A program made the position numbers and the translations under genes. A stretch of 64,000 bases of DNA from WRDF01 sp031552235 (GTDB taxonomy: Bacteria > Bacteroidota > Bacteroidia > Bacteroidales > Rikenellaceae): NCBI GenBank assembly GCA_031552235.1, contig JAVBMR010000004.1:62001-126000 (forward strand). Direction: 5' to 3'. Below, piece by piece: positions 53,146 through 60,628 of the stretch. Position 1 is the first letter of the stretch. Every line of letters starts with the position of its first letter. Below the pieces are notes generated by a model. The model did not search any database and was not told the DNA's origin. It saw nothing but the letters and a program-made list of their open reading frames with translations.

Positions 53146-53538
53146 TTAACGCTTGCTGAACTGGAACTTACGGCGTGCGCCAGGCTGTCCCGGTTTCTTA
53201 CGTTCAACTTCGCGCGGGTCGCGGGTGAGGAATCCGTTCTTTTTGAGGACCGGACGGTACTCTGCGTCTATTTCGCAAAGCGCGCGAGCGATACCCAGAC
53301 GGGCTGCCTCAGCCTGACCGTGGATACCTCCACCATCAAGGTTGATGTTCACGTCGTAATTTTCGGCTACGTTCAGTACGGTAAGCGGCTGCTTAACCAC
53401 GAACTGGAAAATTTCGAGCGGGAAGTAAGTTTCGAGCGATTTTTTGTTGATCGTAATGGTACCGTTACCCGGTTTCACATACACGCGAGCTACAGCTGCT
53501 TTCCTGCGTCCTACGGTGTTTACAACTTCCATACTCAT
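53146..53538 (-). CDS. rpsI: 30S ribosomal protein S9
   Basis: 130 residues: NTVGRRKAAVARVYVKPGNG at the N-terminus, GGGIHGQAEAARLGIARAL centrally and the basic tail ending FQFSKR, whose final Arg reaches the ribosomal P site. The start overlaps the rplM stop by 1 nt (TAATG). A second in-frame ATG is two codons downstream. Confidence 0.97.
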   Translation of the reverse strand: MSMEVVNTVGRRKAAVARVYVKPGNGTITINKKSLETYFPLEIFQFVVKQPLTVLNVAENYDVNINLDGGGIHGQAEAARLGIARALCEIDAEYRPVLKKNGFLTRDPREVERKKPGQPGARRKFQFSKR

Positions 53539-53993
53539 TACTTAATCTCGTTTAATTTGATTTGTTTCGGGTTCTGGCCGGCGTGCGGATGCTCCGTACC
53601 CGGATAAACCCTGAGGTTTTTGAGGACGGCGGCGCCGAGCCTTGTCCTGGGCAACATACCCTTAACAGCTTTCATGATTACGAATTCGGGCTGTTTTTTG
53701 AGATAGTCTGCCGGTGTGTTGAAGCGCTGTCCGCCCGGATAACCTGTGTGGCGCACATAGACCTTATCGGTCATTTTTTTACCCGTAAGCCTCACTTTGT
53801 CGGCGTTGATAACGATAACGTTGTCGCCGCAATCCACGTGGGGAGTGAAGCCGGGTTTGTTCTTGCCGCGCAGTATCTTCGCGATCTGCGACGCAAGGCG
53901 TCCCAACACTTCGTCCTGAGCGTCGATGATGACCCATTCTTTCTGGACCGTAGCGGCGTTCAGTGAAGATGTTTTGTAGCTTAATGAATCCAC
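53538..53993 (-). CDS. rplM: 50S ribosomal protein L13, GTG start
   Basis: 151 residues matching the Bacteroidales L13 N-terminus (M)DSLSYKTSSLNAATVQKEWVIIDA, with HVDCGDNVIVINADKVRLTGKK and GMLPRTRLG. The initiation codon is GTG at 53991-53993: no in-frame ATG lies between it and an upstream stop, and the homologous position is Met-Asp. A non-AUG start on a major ribosomal gene may limit its translation or serve in regulation with the leader in front of it. Confidence 0.96.
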   Translation of the reverse strand: MDSLSYKTSSLNAATVQKEWVIIDAQDEVLGRLASQIAKILRGKNKPGFTPHVDCGDNVIVINADKVRLTGKKMTDKVYVRHTGYPGGQRFNTPADYLKKQPEFVIMKAVKGMLPRTRLGAAVLKNLRVYPGTEHPHAGQNPKQIKLNEIK

Positions 53994-54007
53994 TTGTTCT
54001 ACGTAAT

Positions 54008-54154
54008 TTAGTTAATAATACCTGTTTGCTTGAAACGCATGAATTGTCTGGGCAGACCTTGTACAGGTACGTTAGAACCGGCCGCAGTGGTAGCGGGTAC
54101 GATTTTAAGAATCCTTTTCAGGAAGTCATAGCAGGCGTGTTCATGCAATTTCAA
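54008..54154 (-). CDS. Possible 48-residue leader ORF ahead of rplM
   Basis: From a TTG at 54154 the minus strand reads MKLHEHACYDFLKRILKIVP, continues through AAGSNVPVQGLPRQFMRFKQ and stops at 54008, 14 nt before rplM. It begins about 20 nt after the start predicted from the -7 box at 54181, and codons resemble those of the ribosomal genes. Against it: no ATG, a weak ribosome site, the antisense frame is also open, and the same RNA can form hairpins (CCGC-GCGG, ACCT-AGGT, GTCTG-CAGAC). It may instead be an L13-type ribosomal leader RNA. I cannot separate the two. Confidence 0.35.
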   Translation of the reverse strand: MKLHEHACYDFLKRILKIVPATTAAGSNVPVQGLPRQFMRFKQTGIIN

Positions 54155-54180
54155 TGATCCGATGCCTGATTAAAGGCTCG

Positions 54181-54210
54181 CAAAGATAGTTATTTTTTAT
54201 TAAACCGCAA
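54181..54210 (-). promoter_or_regulatory. Promoter of the rplM-rpsI-rpsB-tsf operon
   Basis: Minus strand: TTG (54208-54210), 19-nt spacer, TATCTTTG (54181-54188). It implies a leader of about 180 nt before the rplM GTG. Confidence 0.65.
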
Positions 54211-54255
54211 TCTTTGCAGTAAAATAAAACTCTTATCTCTTTATTTTCGAGAGGG

Positions 54256-54534
54256 CTACCCTATTTCGCCGGTAGAATAAATCGCAAACCAGACTATCCC
54301 GGCGATTATTGTCGTCACGCCCATAATTCCGACCACAACGCGGGCAGTCTTTCTCCCGAATACGTTTATCCACCCGTCTATTTTTTCCAGGCTGTAGGTC
54401 GAGCCGCTTACATCTTTTTTAAACAGCCAGTCGGCGTCGTATATCGCCGCCAAAAGGAACGCGACGCCCATAGCCGTAAAAAACACCCCGAAATAGCGCG
54501 GATTTTCGGTGAAGAACTGTTGTATCTTTTCCAT
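54256..54534 (-). CDS. Imm17-like small membrane protein
   Basis: 92 residues with two hydrophobic helices (about 14-31 and 65-88). NPRYFGVFFTAMGVAFLLAAIYDADWLF, then FGRKTARVVVGIMGVTTIIAGI (each split here) resemble the Immunity-17 family of Bacteroidetes by layout: NP..G near the start, D.DW, and FGRK before the second helix. No toxin gene lies next to it. It sits 3 nt after a truncated era copy, so it was probably once the gene directly after era. Confidence 0.55.
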   Translation of the reverse strand: MEKIQQFFTENPRYFGVFFTAMGVAFLLAAIYDADWLFKKDVSGSTYSLEKIDGWINVFGRKTARVVVGIMGVTTIIAGIVWFAIYSTGEIG

Positions 54535-54537
54535 ATC

Positions 54538-54697
54538 CTATTCGTATCCGAACTCTTTGAGGCGGCGGTCGTTGTTGCGCCAGTTATCGCTCACTTTGAC
54601 GTGCATCTGGAGGAATACTTTCTTGTCAAGGAATTTTTCGAGTTCGAGGCGTGCGGCCGTTCCCACTCTTTTGAGCATCTCGCCTTTATGGCCGATG
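54538..54697 (-). pseudogene. Duplicated 3' end of era (53 codons and stop)
   Basis: This 160-bp block equals 55340-55499, the end of the intact era gene, except at four positions. Reading both in the era frame, the changes are GTC/GTG (Val), GAC/GAT (Asp), GAA/GAG (Glu) and GGG/GGA (Gly), all synonymous, and the TAG stop is kept. It begins inside the KH-domain GHKGEM motif and has no start. Because every change is silent, the copy diverged as part of a working gene, then was cut off. Confidence 0.9.
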
Positions 54698-54711
54698 GAA
54701 TAAAAATAAAC

Positions 54712-55281
54712 TTAAATCCCCAAATCACTATCTAAAGGGAGGGCCCCTTTCACACAACGAACCTGCATAGGAGGAAGAGGACTAACCCCGGTTATGCCGA
54801 CAGAATATATACCCCGAAATATGCCAACCATTATTACCTGACTGGCCTCAGGTTCATCAGAATCAGAAAAATAGTCCAAATAAAATGGCAACTTGTAATA
54901 CCCATACATGTAAGGGTAATCCGGATTAGTACTCACATTTGTGTCGGGCACAGGAAATTTGAGAATATTTTCAAAATATTCATACGCGCCGGATACGTCA
55001 TCCGCTTTTGCAGCATAATGTTGATATATAGCGCTAAACTCCCCGTAAGTCATTACATGGTATCCAAAAGGACAAGCACTTTTAGCTTCTGCCCAGGTTG
55101 TATATTCGTCGCCCAGTCCTCCGACCACTATGGCTCCAGCATTCATATTCTGGACGATTACCTGCTTGCCGTCAATATACACTCCTGTGCGTATATCCGT
55201 TCCTTGCTCACCGCCGTCTTTATCGCACCCTGCCAGAACAAAGGCGACACCAATCACTAAAAGAAAACCGTAAAACTTCAT
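54712..55281 (-). CDS. FISUMP-like lipoprotein
   Basis: 189 residues with a lipoprotein signal (MKFYGFLLVIGVAFVLAGC, lipobox LAGC). The mature protein carries TTWAEAKSACPFGYHVMTYGEFSAIYQ and ends MQVRCVKGA, matching the layout of the Fibrobacter-succinogenes-major-paralogous domain (WxxA...CPxGWHxPTxxEW...VRCV) with the Trp and Pro positions changed. Likely anchored to the outer membrane; function unknown. It is AT-richer than the flanks and sits between two copies of the era 3' end, so it is probably acquired DNA. TATATTTA on the minus strand (55311-55318) may be its promoter, within a TTGTTAT/ATAACAA hairpin. Confidence 0.75.
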   Translation of the reverse strand: MKFYGFLLVIGVAFVLAGCDKDGGEQGTDIRTGVYIDGKQVIVQNMNAGAIVVGGLGDEYTTWAEAKSACPFGYHVMTYGEFSAIYQHYAAKADDVSGAYEYFENILKFPVPDTNVSTNPDYPYMYGYYKLPFYLDYFSDSDEPEASQVIMVGIFRGIYSVGITGVSPLPPMQVRCVKGALPLDSDLGI

Positions 55282-55339
55282 AATTCAAAGTATGTTTGGG
55301 ATTGTTATTGTAAATATAACAATTAGTTTCGAATACACG

Positions 55340-55499
55340 CTATTCGTACCCGAATTCTTTGAGGCGGCGGTCGTTGTTGCGCCAGTTGTCGCTGACTTTG
55401 ACGTGCATCTGGAGGAATACTTTCTTGTCAAGGAATTTTTCGAGTTCGAGGCGTGCGGCCGTTCCCACTCTTTTGAGCATCTCGCCTTTATGGCCGATG
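55340..55499 (-). repeat. Direct repeat: intact era 3' end (partner of 54538-54697)
   Basis: 156 of 160 positions match the displaced copy, same orientation. The two copies bracket 642 bp that holds one lipoprotein gene. Confidence 0.92.
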
Positions 55500-56218
55500 A
55501 CGATGCCCTTCTGCGAGTCGCGCTCGACAAGTATCATCGCCGAAATACGGTCGATGGTCGGCTCCTCCTTGTACTCTTCTATCACTATTTCGACGCTGTA
55601 CGGGATCTCCTTGGAGTAGTTCAGCAGAATTTTCTCGCGGATTATCTCCGAGGCGAAAAAACGCATGGTCTTGTCCGTGAGCGAATCTTTCGGGTAGAAC
55701 GGTTCGCCCTCGGGCAGGTATTTGATTATCAGGTCGAAAAGCGCCCCGATATTGAAGTTTTCCTTGGCCGAAACCACCACGACATGGGCGTGCGGCAGGC
55801 GCTCCTGCCATTGGATGACAAGCTGTTCGAGCGCCTCAGGGGTCGTAAGGTCTATTTTATTGATAGCCACGATGGTCGGGACGTTGCCGAATGCCAGTTT
55901 AGCCAGTATGTCGGCCGAAGCCTTGTCGACCTGCTCGACGGTGTCGGTCACGTAAAGCAGGATGTCGGCGTCCTTCAGCGCCCCGTCCACGAACTTCATC
56001 ATCGACTCCTGGAGCTTGTAGTTCGGCTTCAGTATCCCCGGCGTGTCGGAATAGACTATCTGGAAATCGTCGCCGTTGACGATACCCATTATGCGATGGC
56101 GCGTGGTCTGCGCCTTCGACGTGATTATCGACAGCCTCTCCCCCACCAGCGCGTTCATAATGGTCGACTTCCCGACGTTGGGGTTACCTATTATATTTAC
56201 GAATCCCGATTTATGCAT
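55340..56218 (-). CDS. era: GTPase Era
   Basis: A 292-residue ribosome-assembly GTPase that binds the 3' end of 16S rRNA. The G1 loop is GNPNVGKST (11-19), G3 is YSDTPGI, G4 is INKIDL and the C-terminal KH domain has IGHKGEMLKRVG. I start at the ATG at 56218; a longer frame uses TTG at 56239, which would overlap the promoter. The gene is full length, but its last 53 codons may derive from a recombination event (see the displaced copy). Confidence 0.95.
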   Translation of the reverse strand: MHKSGFVNIIGNPNVGKSTIMNALVGERLSIITSKAQTTRHRIMGIVNGDDFQIVYSDTPGILKPNYKLQESMMKFVDGALKDADILLYVTDTVEQVDKASADILAKLAFGNVPTIVAINKIDLTTPEALEQLVIQWQERLPHAHVVVVSAKENFNIGALFDLIIKYLPEGEPFYPKDSLTDKTMRFFASEIIREKILLNYSKEIPYSVEIVIEEYKEEPTIDRISAMILVERDSQKGIVIGHKGEMLKRVGTAARLELEKFLDKKVFLQMHVKVSDNWRNNDRRLKEFGYE

Positions 56219-56236
56219 TGTCGTTTTTGTTTTGCG

Positions 56237-56244
56237 CAAATGTA
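56237..56244 (-). promoter_or_regulatory. -7 box for era
   Basis: Minus strand TACATTTG, full match, 18 nt before the ATG at 56218. Confidence 0.5.
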
Positions 56245-56291
56245 GTCATTTTTTATGCTTATTTGCAGTATCTCCGACATACAATGCGCGA

Positions 56292-57566
56292 TCAATCCCC
56301 AATTATCGCATCAGACGGCACATTCCAGTCTTTAAACGGATCGCCCGAGTCGCCGACACGTTCGAACTTCCCGAAAGCTACACTCATCGTTTTATAATAA
56401 GCCTGCGGGAAAGGCCATACCCCTCTCTCAAACCTGACAAGTTTCTTTAAAGTTTGTTCACACGCCGCGAACTCCTCCGGCGACACCTTCGCTAACTCGG
56501 AGGACGTTGCGAACGAAAAACATACTTCCTCGATCCAGCCCGACCGCGGGTTTATCCATAACTCCACGTGCAGGTTGGAGTTCAAGTCCCTGAGCCTGTC
56601 GAGATGCTGCCCGAAAGCGGCTATTATGGAAGAACGTACGTACATATGGAAAAAGCGCCGGTAGTCGAGGTAGCGCCTGTATTGGACGTCGGTAAACTGG
56701 TTCGATCCGCGCTCCAACAGGTAAAGCTCAACGCTGGGATTAGAAACTACTTTCACATTCCATGTATCTCCGATACTGTCGTCAACGCTGGTATTTCCTT
56801 CATAATGATTGACATTGCCTGCCTCGGCGAAAGAGATTGGCTTGCGGGATTCGTCACGAAATTCAACAGGGATATTCCCATATATCGACTTTGGGAAAGT
56901 CATAGAGAATCTGTACTTTCCGTCATCGGCAGGCTCCGGGAGCGGACTAAGATAACTTGGCTCGTCTTCTGCGGTTACGATTTTTTTGAACGAGGCATAG
57001 TATATATAGCAAAAATTCCTTACCGAATCAAAACGCGAATATCGCATATGGGAAACGTCGAAGCTTACCGAATCCTTCAGGAATCTTTCATACCTGGTGT
57101 AACACTCCGGCGGGATCGCGCGGGACAGGCTCCCCCATATATTATAACCCACTTCATTTATCTTCCCCGTTGCCGGATCTATCCACACATAAAAAGACTT
57201 ATTGCCTGAGGATTTCTGAAGTTCCCTGACGTACCCGTAAAAAGCCCTGTACAGCCCTTCCTCAATTGGCCGCGACTTTTCACTCAGCAGCAGATCTACC
57301 CTTAAATTCCCAGCAGCCAAACGTCCCGGCTGCCGATTCATGGGACGCACCAGAAGACCTTCATCCCTGATGCTCCATATTCCGCCAAATCCATCGTCTA
57401 CATCGGTCTTGCCTGCGTAAAGATCTATCCATGTACTGTCCAAACTATCGAGTTCTGCCTTCTGTTTCACCAAAACAGAATCGGAATGGTAGGTTTCAAT
57501 ACCTTGACCCCAAGAAAGCGCGGTGCTTATGAGGGTCAACGCAAAAATAGCCGCTGTGGTTTTCAT
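56292..57566 (-). CDS. Exported protein with two internal repeats, function unknown
   Basis: 424 residues with a signal peptide (MKTTAAIFALTLISTALSWG). The mature part holds two diverged copies of a roughly 140-residue unit (about 53-195 and 257-402). Aligned landmarks: AGKTDVDDGFGGIWSI with EGNTSVDDSIGDTWNV; FYVWIDPATGKINEVGY with VELWINPRSGWIEEVCF; IPPECYTRYERFLKDSVSFD with VSPEEFAACEQTLKKLVRFE. The W(I)(D/N)P.(T/S)G.I.EV pattern recalls TonB-C-like modules in exported Bacteroidetes proteins, but this is not firm. A TATCTTTA element (57589-57596) may be its promoter. Confidence 0.78.
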   Translation of the reverse strand: MKTTAAIFALTLISTALSWGQGIETYHSDSVLVKQKAELDSLDSTWIDLYAGKTDVDDGFGGIWSIRDEGLLVRPMNRQPGRLAAGNLRVDLLLSEKSRPIEEGLYRAFYGYVRELQKSSGNKSFYVWIDPATGKINEVGYNIWGSLSRAIPPECYTRYERFLKDSVSFDVSHMRYSRFDSVRNFCYIYYASFKKIVTAEDEPSYLSPLPEPADDGKYRFSMTFPKSIYGNIPVEFRDESRKPISFAEAGNVNHYEGNTSVDDSIGDTWNVKVVSNPSVELYLLERGSNQFTDVQYRRYLDYRRFFHMYVRSSIIAAFGQHLDRLRDLNSNLHVELWINPRSGWIEEVCFSFATSSELAKVSPEEFAACEQTLKKLVRFERGVWPFPQAYYKTMSVAFGKFERVGDSGDPFKDWNVPSDAIIGD

Positions 57567-57627
57567 AATGGCATAGTTTTGTTTATGCTAAAGATAAAAA
57601 ATATATTCGATTTCCGTATGCTTTTTG

Positions 57628-57635
57628 TATCTTTG
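57628..57635 (+). promoter_or_regulatory. -7 box for obgE
   Basis: TATCTTTG, full match, 28 nt before the ATG; TTCG at 57606-57609 is a weak -33 candidate. Confidence 0.55.
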
Positions 57636-57663
57636 CCGCCACACAAATAAATAACGCAGGCCG

Positions 57664-58710
57664 ATGGCATCGTCGAATTTCGTAGATTATGTGAAGATTT
57701 TCGCCCGTTCCGGGAAGGGAGGGGCAGGCTCCAGCCATTTCAGGCGCGAGAAATTCGTTGCCTATGGCGGGCCCGACGGCGGCGACGGCGGCAAGGGCGG
57801 CAGCATCATCCTGCACGGCAACAGCCAGTATTGGACGCTCATCCACCTGAAATACAACCGCCACCTGTTTGCCGAGGACGGCGAATCGGGTTCGGGCGCG
57901 CGCAGTTTCGGCAAAGACGGTAAAAATATCATAGTCAACGTTCCGCTCGGCACCATCGCGCGAGACGCCGAAACGGGCGAGATCGTGGGCGAAGTGACCG
58001 AGGACGGACAGGATGTGGTGCTGCTCAAAGGTGGCCGCGGCGGGCTCGGCAACTGGCACTTCAAGACATCCGTGAACCAGGCCCCGCGCTACGCGCAGCC
58101 CGGCGAACCCATGCAGGAGGGCGCGTTCATCCTTGAACTCAAAGTGCTTGCCGACGTGGGCCTCGTGGGGTTCCCGAACGCCGGGAAATCGACGCTGCTT
58201 TCGGTTGTTTCGGCGGCCAAACCCAAGATAGCCAATTATGCCTTCACCACCCTCGAACCCAACCTGGGGATCGTGGAATACCGCGACCACAAGTCGTTCG
58301 TGATGGCCGACATCCCCGGCATCATCGAGGGTGCGCACGAGGGCAAAGGCCTCGGCACGCGCTTCCTGCGCCACATCGAACGCAACTCGATACTACTTTT
58401 CATGATCCCGGCGGATTCCGAAGACATAAGGAAAGAGTATGGCATCCTGCTCAGCGAACTCACGCAGTACAATCCGGAACTGCTCGACAAAAGCCGCCTG
58501 CTGGCCATTACCAAGAGCGACATGCTTGACGACGAAATGATGAAGCAGATGCGCCCGGAACTTCCGGAGGGCATCCCGAGCGTTTTCATATCGTCGGTCA
58601 CAGGCTACAACATTCCCGCATTGAAAGACATGATCTGGGACGAACTGCACAAAGCCGCGCCTGCGATGCAAGCAGATACCGCCGCAACTACCCCGACAGA
58701 GCAGGAATAA
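57664..58710 (+). CDS. obgE: GTPase Obg/CgtA
   Basis: A 348-residue GTPase for 50S maturation and stress control. The glycine-rich Obg fold is visible (FARSGKGGAGSSHFRREKF and GGPDGGDGGKGGSI, about 14-50), then the G domain: GFPNAGKSTLL (about 165), DIPGIIEGAHEGKGLG (about 217) and ITKSDM (about 283). There is no long C-terminal OCT domain, only a short acidic tail (QADTAATTPTEQE). Monocistronic with its own promoter and a hairpin after the stop. Confidence 0.96.
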   Translation: MASSNFVDYVKIFARSGKGGAGSSHFRREKFVAYGGPDGGDGGKGGSIILHGNSQYWTLIHLKYNRHLFAEDGESGSGARSFGKDGKNIIVNVPLGTIARDAETGEIVGEVTEDGQDVVLLKGGRGGLGNWHFKTSVNQAPRYAQPGEPMQEGAFILELKVLADVGLVGFPNAGKSTLLSVVSAAKPKIANYAFTTLEPNLGIVEYRDHKSFVMADIPGIIEGAHEGKGLGTRFLRHIERNSILLFMIPADSEDIRKEYGILLSELTQYNPELLDKSRLLAITKSDMLDDEMMKQMRPELPEGIPSVFISSVTGYNIPALKDMIWDELHKAAPAMQADTAATTPTEQE

Positions 58711-59089
58711 CCGGCACCGGAACGTCGTATGGGATATTTTCGACGTTTTGCATGTATCGCATATAGAGATTCCCGCAGAGATACCGGCATAGCGGAAGCG
58801 CTTGTCCGCAAAAATACACCTGTGGTATGCAGTCTGCCGCCGGCGGTGGGTGCGAATGAGCAAAGCGAATGAAGCAGCCCGCCGCGTGGAGCGGCGGCAG
58901 GCTGCCGGTGTCGCTGAGGCGACACTTGGAGATTAATAATGACCTATTTAAAGGTTAGGGGTGTTTTTGCAGGCAAGCGTTTAGCGGAAAGACCCTTGCC
59001 TGTGCTGTCACAACGGTTGACAACTTCGGGCCGAAAAGGTCAGGCGTCAATATACAAATCCCTTTACGCTTAAATACCGGATGGGGTTT
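58711..59089. other. Hairpin-rich intergenic region after obgE
   Basis: No gene I can support in 379 bp between converging genes. Stems: AACGTCG/CGACGTT (58721-58747, probable obgE terminator, followed by TTTT); GCAGCC and CGCCGC pairing with GCGGCG and GGCTGC around GTGGA (58874-58905); GTGTCGC-TGAG-GCGACAC (58908-58925); CAGGCAAG/CTTGCCTG (58970-59002). GCGAATGA occurs twice (from 58851 on). The GC-rich middle contrasts with AT-rich ends. It could be a dispersed repeat or a structured RNA; the open frames on the minus strand look like chance. Confidence 0.45.
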
Positions 59090-59878
59090 TCAAAACCTGT
59101 CTTCTCTCATGCTTACCTCGCGCGGATCATAGATTTTCAGTTGCGGCGTGCCGTTGAACCATCCGAGTATGCCGCGTATCGAGCCGCTGCCCGCCGGCAG
59201 TACCTCGTTCGCGAAAGAAGCGAAAGCACTCGTGCGGACTGCCAGCGTATTCCCGTGAATATCAACCAAAAAGCGGTCGGTAGCGGCGACCTCCGCATCT
59301 GCCCATGCGACGGCATAATCCGCAAACTGCACCCCCGAAAATACGACAAGGCAATTCAGGTAGCGCCGCGCATCGAACTGAGGATCATGTAAATGCGCGA
59401 CGGTCATGGGGATCGGAACGGGTTCTTCGGCATTCCCCGGCAGTAACTTCACGACCGTACCTATGCGGTCGAGCGGAATATACCCCGTTTCGTAGGAATT
59501 GTCTTCCGAAACCACTCCCAACTGTATGTCACCTCCATACGCGCCCACAGCCAGCCCGTTGCAGTTCACGCGCACCATCTCGCCGTAGGGGTATGACAGG
59601 AACAGGTCGCCGGCGTCGAGTTTCACCTCGACCGCTCCCGTTGCGTCCTGTACCACGATGGTTTTGTGGAAATTACCCCAACGGTCGTTGGCGACTATGC
59701 GTCCCTCGATGCTCATCTCGCCGCGTATTTTACGCGGAACGCCGGGGTACTGCGACTTGAGGTAAGCTATCGAAACGACGCGCGGTTCATGCCCGCGCTT
59801 TTCGAGCGGCGGGGTCGATTCGCACGCGCACAGCACCAGAACGGCCAACAGAATATGGCTAATCTTCCACGACATCAT
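59090..59878 (-). CDS. DUF5689-type lipoprotein, copy 2
   Basis: 262 residues with a lipoprotein signal (LLAVLVLCAC lipobox). The mature domain opens with the DUF5689 pattern IEGRIVANDRWGNFHKTIVVQDATGAVEV (split near 55-83), an OB-like strand set, and continues LGVVSEDNSYETGYIPL. The gene start overlaps the end of the next upstream gene by 20 nt (or 17 nt if the second Met is used). Paralogous to that gene. Probably outer-membrane associated and working with the barrel protein of the same operon; ligand unknown. Confidence 0.82.
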   Translation of the reverse strand: MMSWKISHILLAVLVLCACESTPPLEKRGHEPRVVSIAYLKSQYPGVPRKIRGEMSIEGRIVANDRWGNFHKTIVVQDATGAVEVKLDAGDLFLSYPYGEMVRVNCNGLAVGAYGGDIQLGVVSEDNSYETGYIPLDRIGTVVKLLPGNAEEPVPIPMTVAHLHDPQFDARRYLNCLVVFSGVQFADYAVAWADAEVAATDRFLVDIHGNTLAVRTSAFASFANEVLPAGSGSIRGILGWFNGTPQLKIYDPREVSMREDRF

Positions 59879-60623
59879 CGAGTGTCCTTAATCTTAAAGC
59901 ATAGTTGTCGGTTTTCATCAGGATGCCGGTCAGCGAGAGAGTACCGGAAGGTATGGCGCTGCCTGCGAACGAGGCGTATTTACTGGTCGACACGGTTATC
60001 TCCGAGCCGCCGGCATCAAAGAACACCCGGGAAGAATAGTTCGAAAGATCGGCGGCCGAGGCCCATGCGGCCGGTTCGCCGTCTTTCAAAGTGAGGCCTC
60101 CGATGCGCACCAACCGCCCGCACATATTATCTTCGAGTGCGTCGATGGTCGTAGAATGCGGTTCGATTTTGTCCGTCAGCTTGCCGCGCACGACATATTT
60201 GTCCATCACAGCCCTGTGGCCGAAATAATCGGTTTGGTGATATCCGTTGGATGGTTTCAATCCGATCTGCAGTACTCCGTTGTAGTCCGAAACCCATAGC
60301 CCCTCGGCCCTGACGGCGACATAGCGCCCTTCGGGGAAGAGGTTTTTCAGGTCGTAAAGCCCGGCCCTGATTTCGATGGCGCCGGTTGCGTCCTCAATAA
60401 CGAACGTTCGGTAGAAATTCCCCGACAGGTCGTTGGCCGTAACGATACCTGCAATGATCACGCCCCTGTTAACCTCCACAGGCAAGCCCTCGTAGAGCGC
60501 CAGCATATCGCCTATGTCCATGTTGGGGTACGCGGCGGCATCGGCGCAGTCGCCGCATATGTCGTCCTTTCCGCATCCGGCCAGCGCGACACAAATCGTC
60601 AGTATGGTCAATAGTCTTTTCAT
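59859..60623 (-). CDS. DUF5689-type lipoprotein, copy 1
   Basis: 254 residues, lipobox ALAGC at about 14-18, then a Cys-rich GKDDICGDCADAA and the DUF5689 core IAGIVTANDLSGNFYRTFVIEDATGAIEI (split near 57-85). The C-terminal part has a second beta region ending LRLRTLDDVVED. In Bacteroidetes such genes often follow a TonB-dependent receptor, as here, 5 nt after the barrel gene. The OB-like core suggests binding of a polymer or nucleic acid, which is inference only. Confidence 0.84.
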   Translation of the reverse strand: MKRLLTILTICVALAGCGKDDICGDCADAAAYPNMDIGDMLALYEGLPVEVNRGVIIAGIVTANDLSGNFYRTFVIEDATGAIEIRAGLYDLKNLFPEGRYVAVRAEGLWVSDYNGVLQIGLKPSNGYHQTDYFGHRAVMDKYVVRGKLTDKIEPHSTTIDALEDNMCGRLVRIGGLTLKDGEPAAWASAADLSNYSSRVFFDAGGSEITVSTSKYASFAGSAIPSGTLSLTGILMKTDNYALRLRTLDDVVED

Positions 60624-60628
60624 AGCGC

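Noticed and set aside
52902..53207. 101-codon open frame on the minus strand between rpsI and rpsB
   Set aside because: It starts inside rpsI in another frame, has no recognisable features, and the region is better explained by strong RNA stems.
53963..54157. 64-codon plus-strand open frame over the rplM leader
   Set aside because: Antisense to rplM and to the leader; no promoter or ribosome site on that strand.
58605..58925. 106-codon minus-strand open frame after obgE
   Set aside because: Overlaps the obgE 3' end, composition (Ala, Arg, Ser, Gly rich) is typical of antisense frames in GC-rich hairpin DNA, and no start signals are present.
58711..59089. SRP, tmRNA or RNase P RNA gene
   Set aside because: GAAGCAGCC at 58872-58880 recalls the SRP RNA tip, but the GGUCCGGAAGGAAGCAGC context is absent, as are conserved RNase P and tmRNA blocks.
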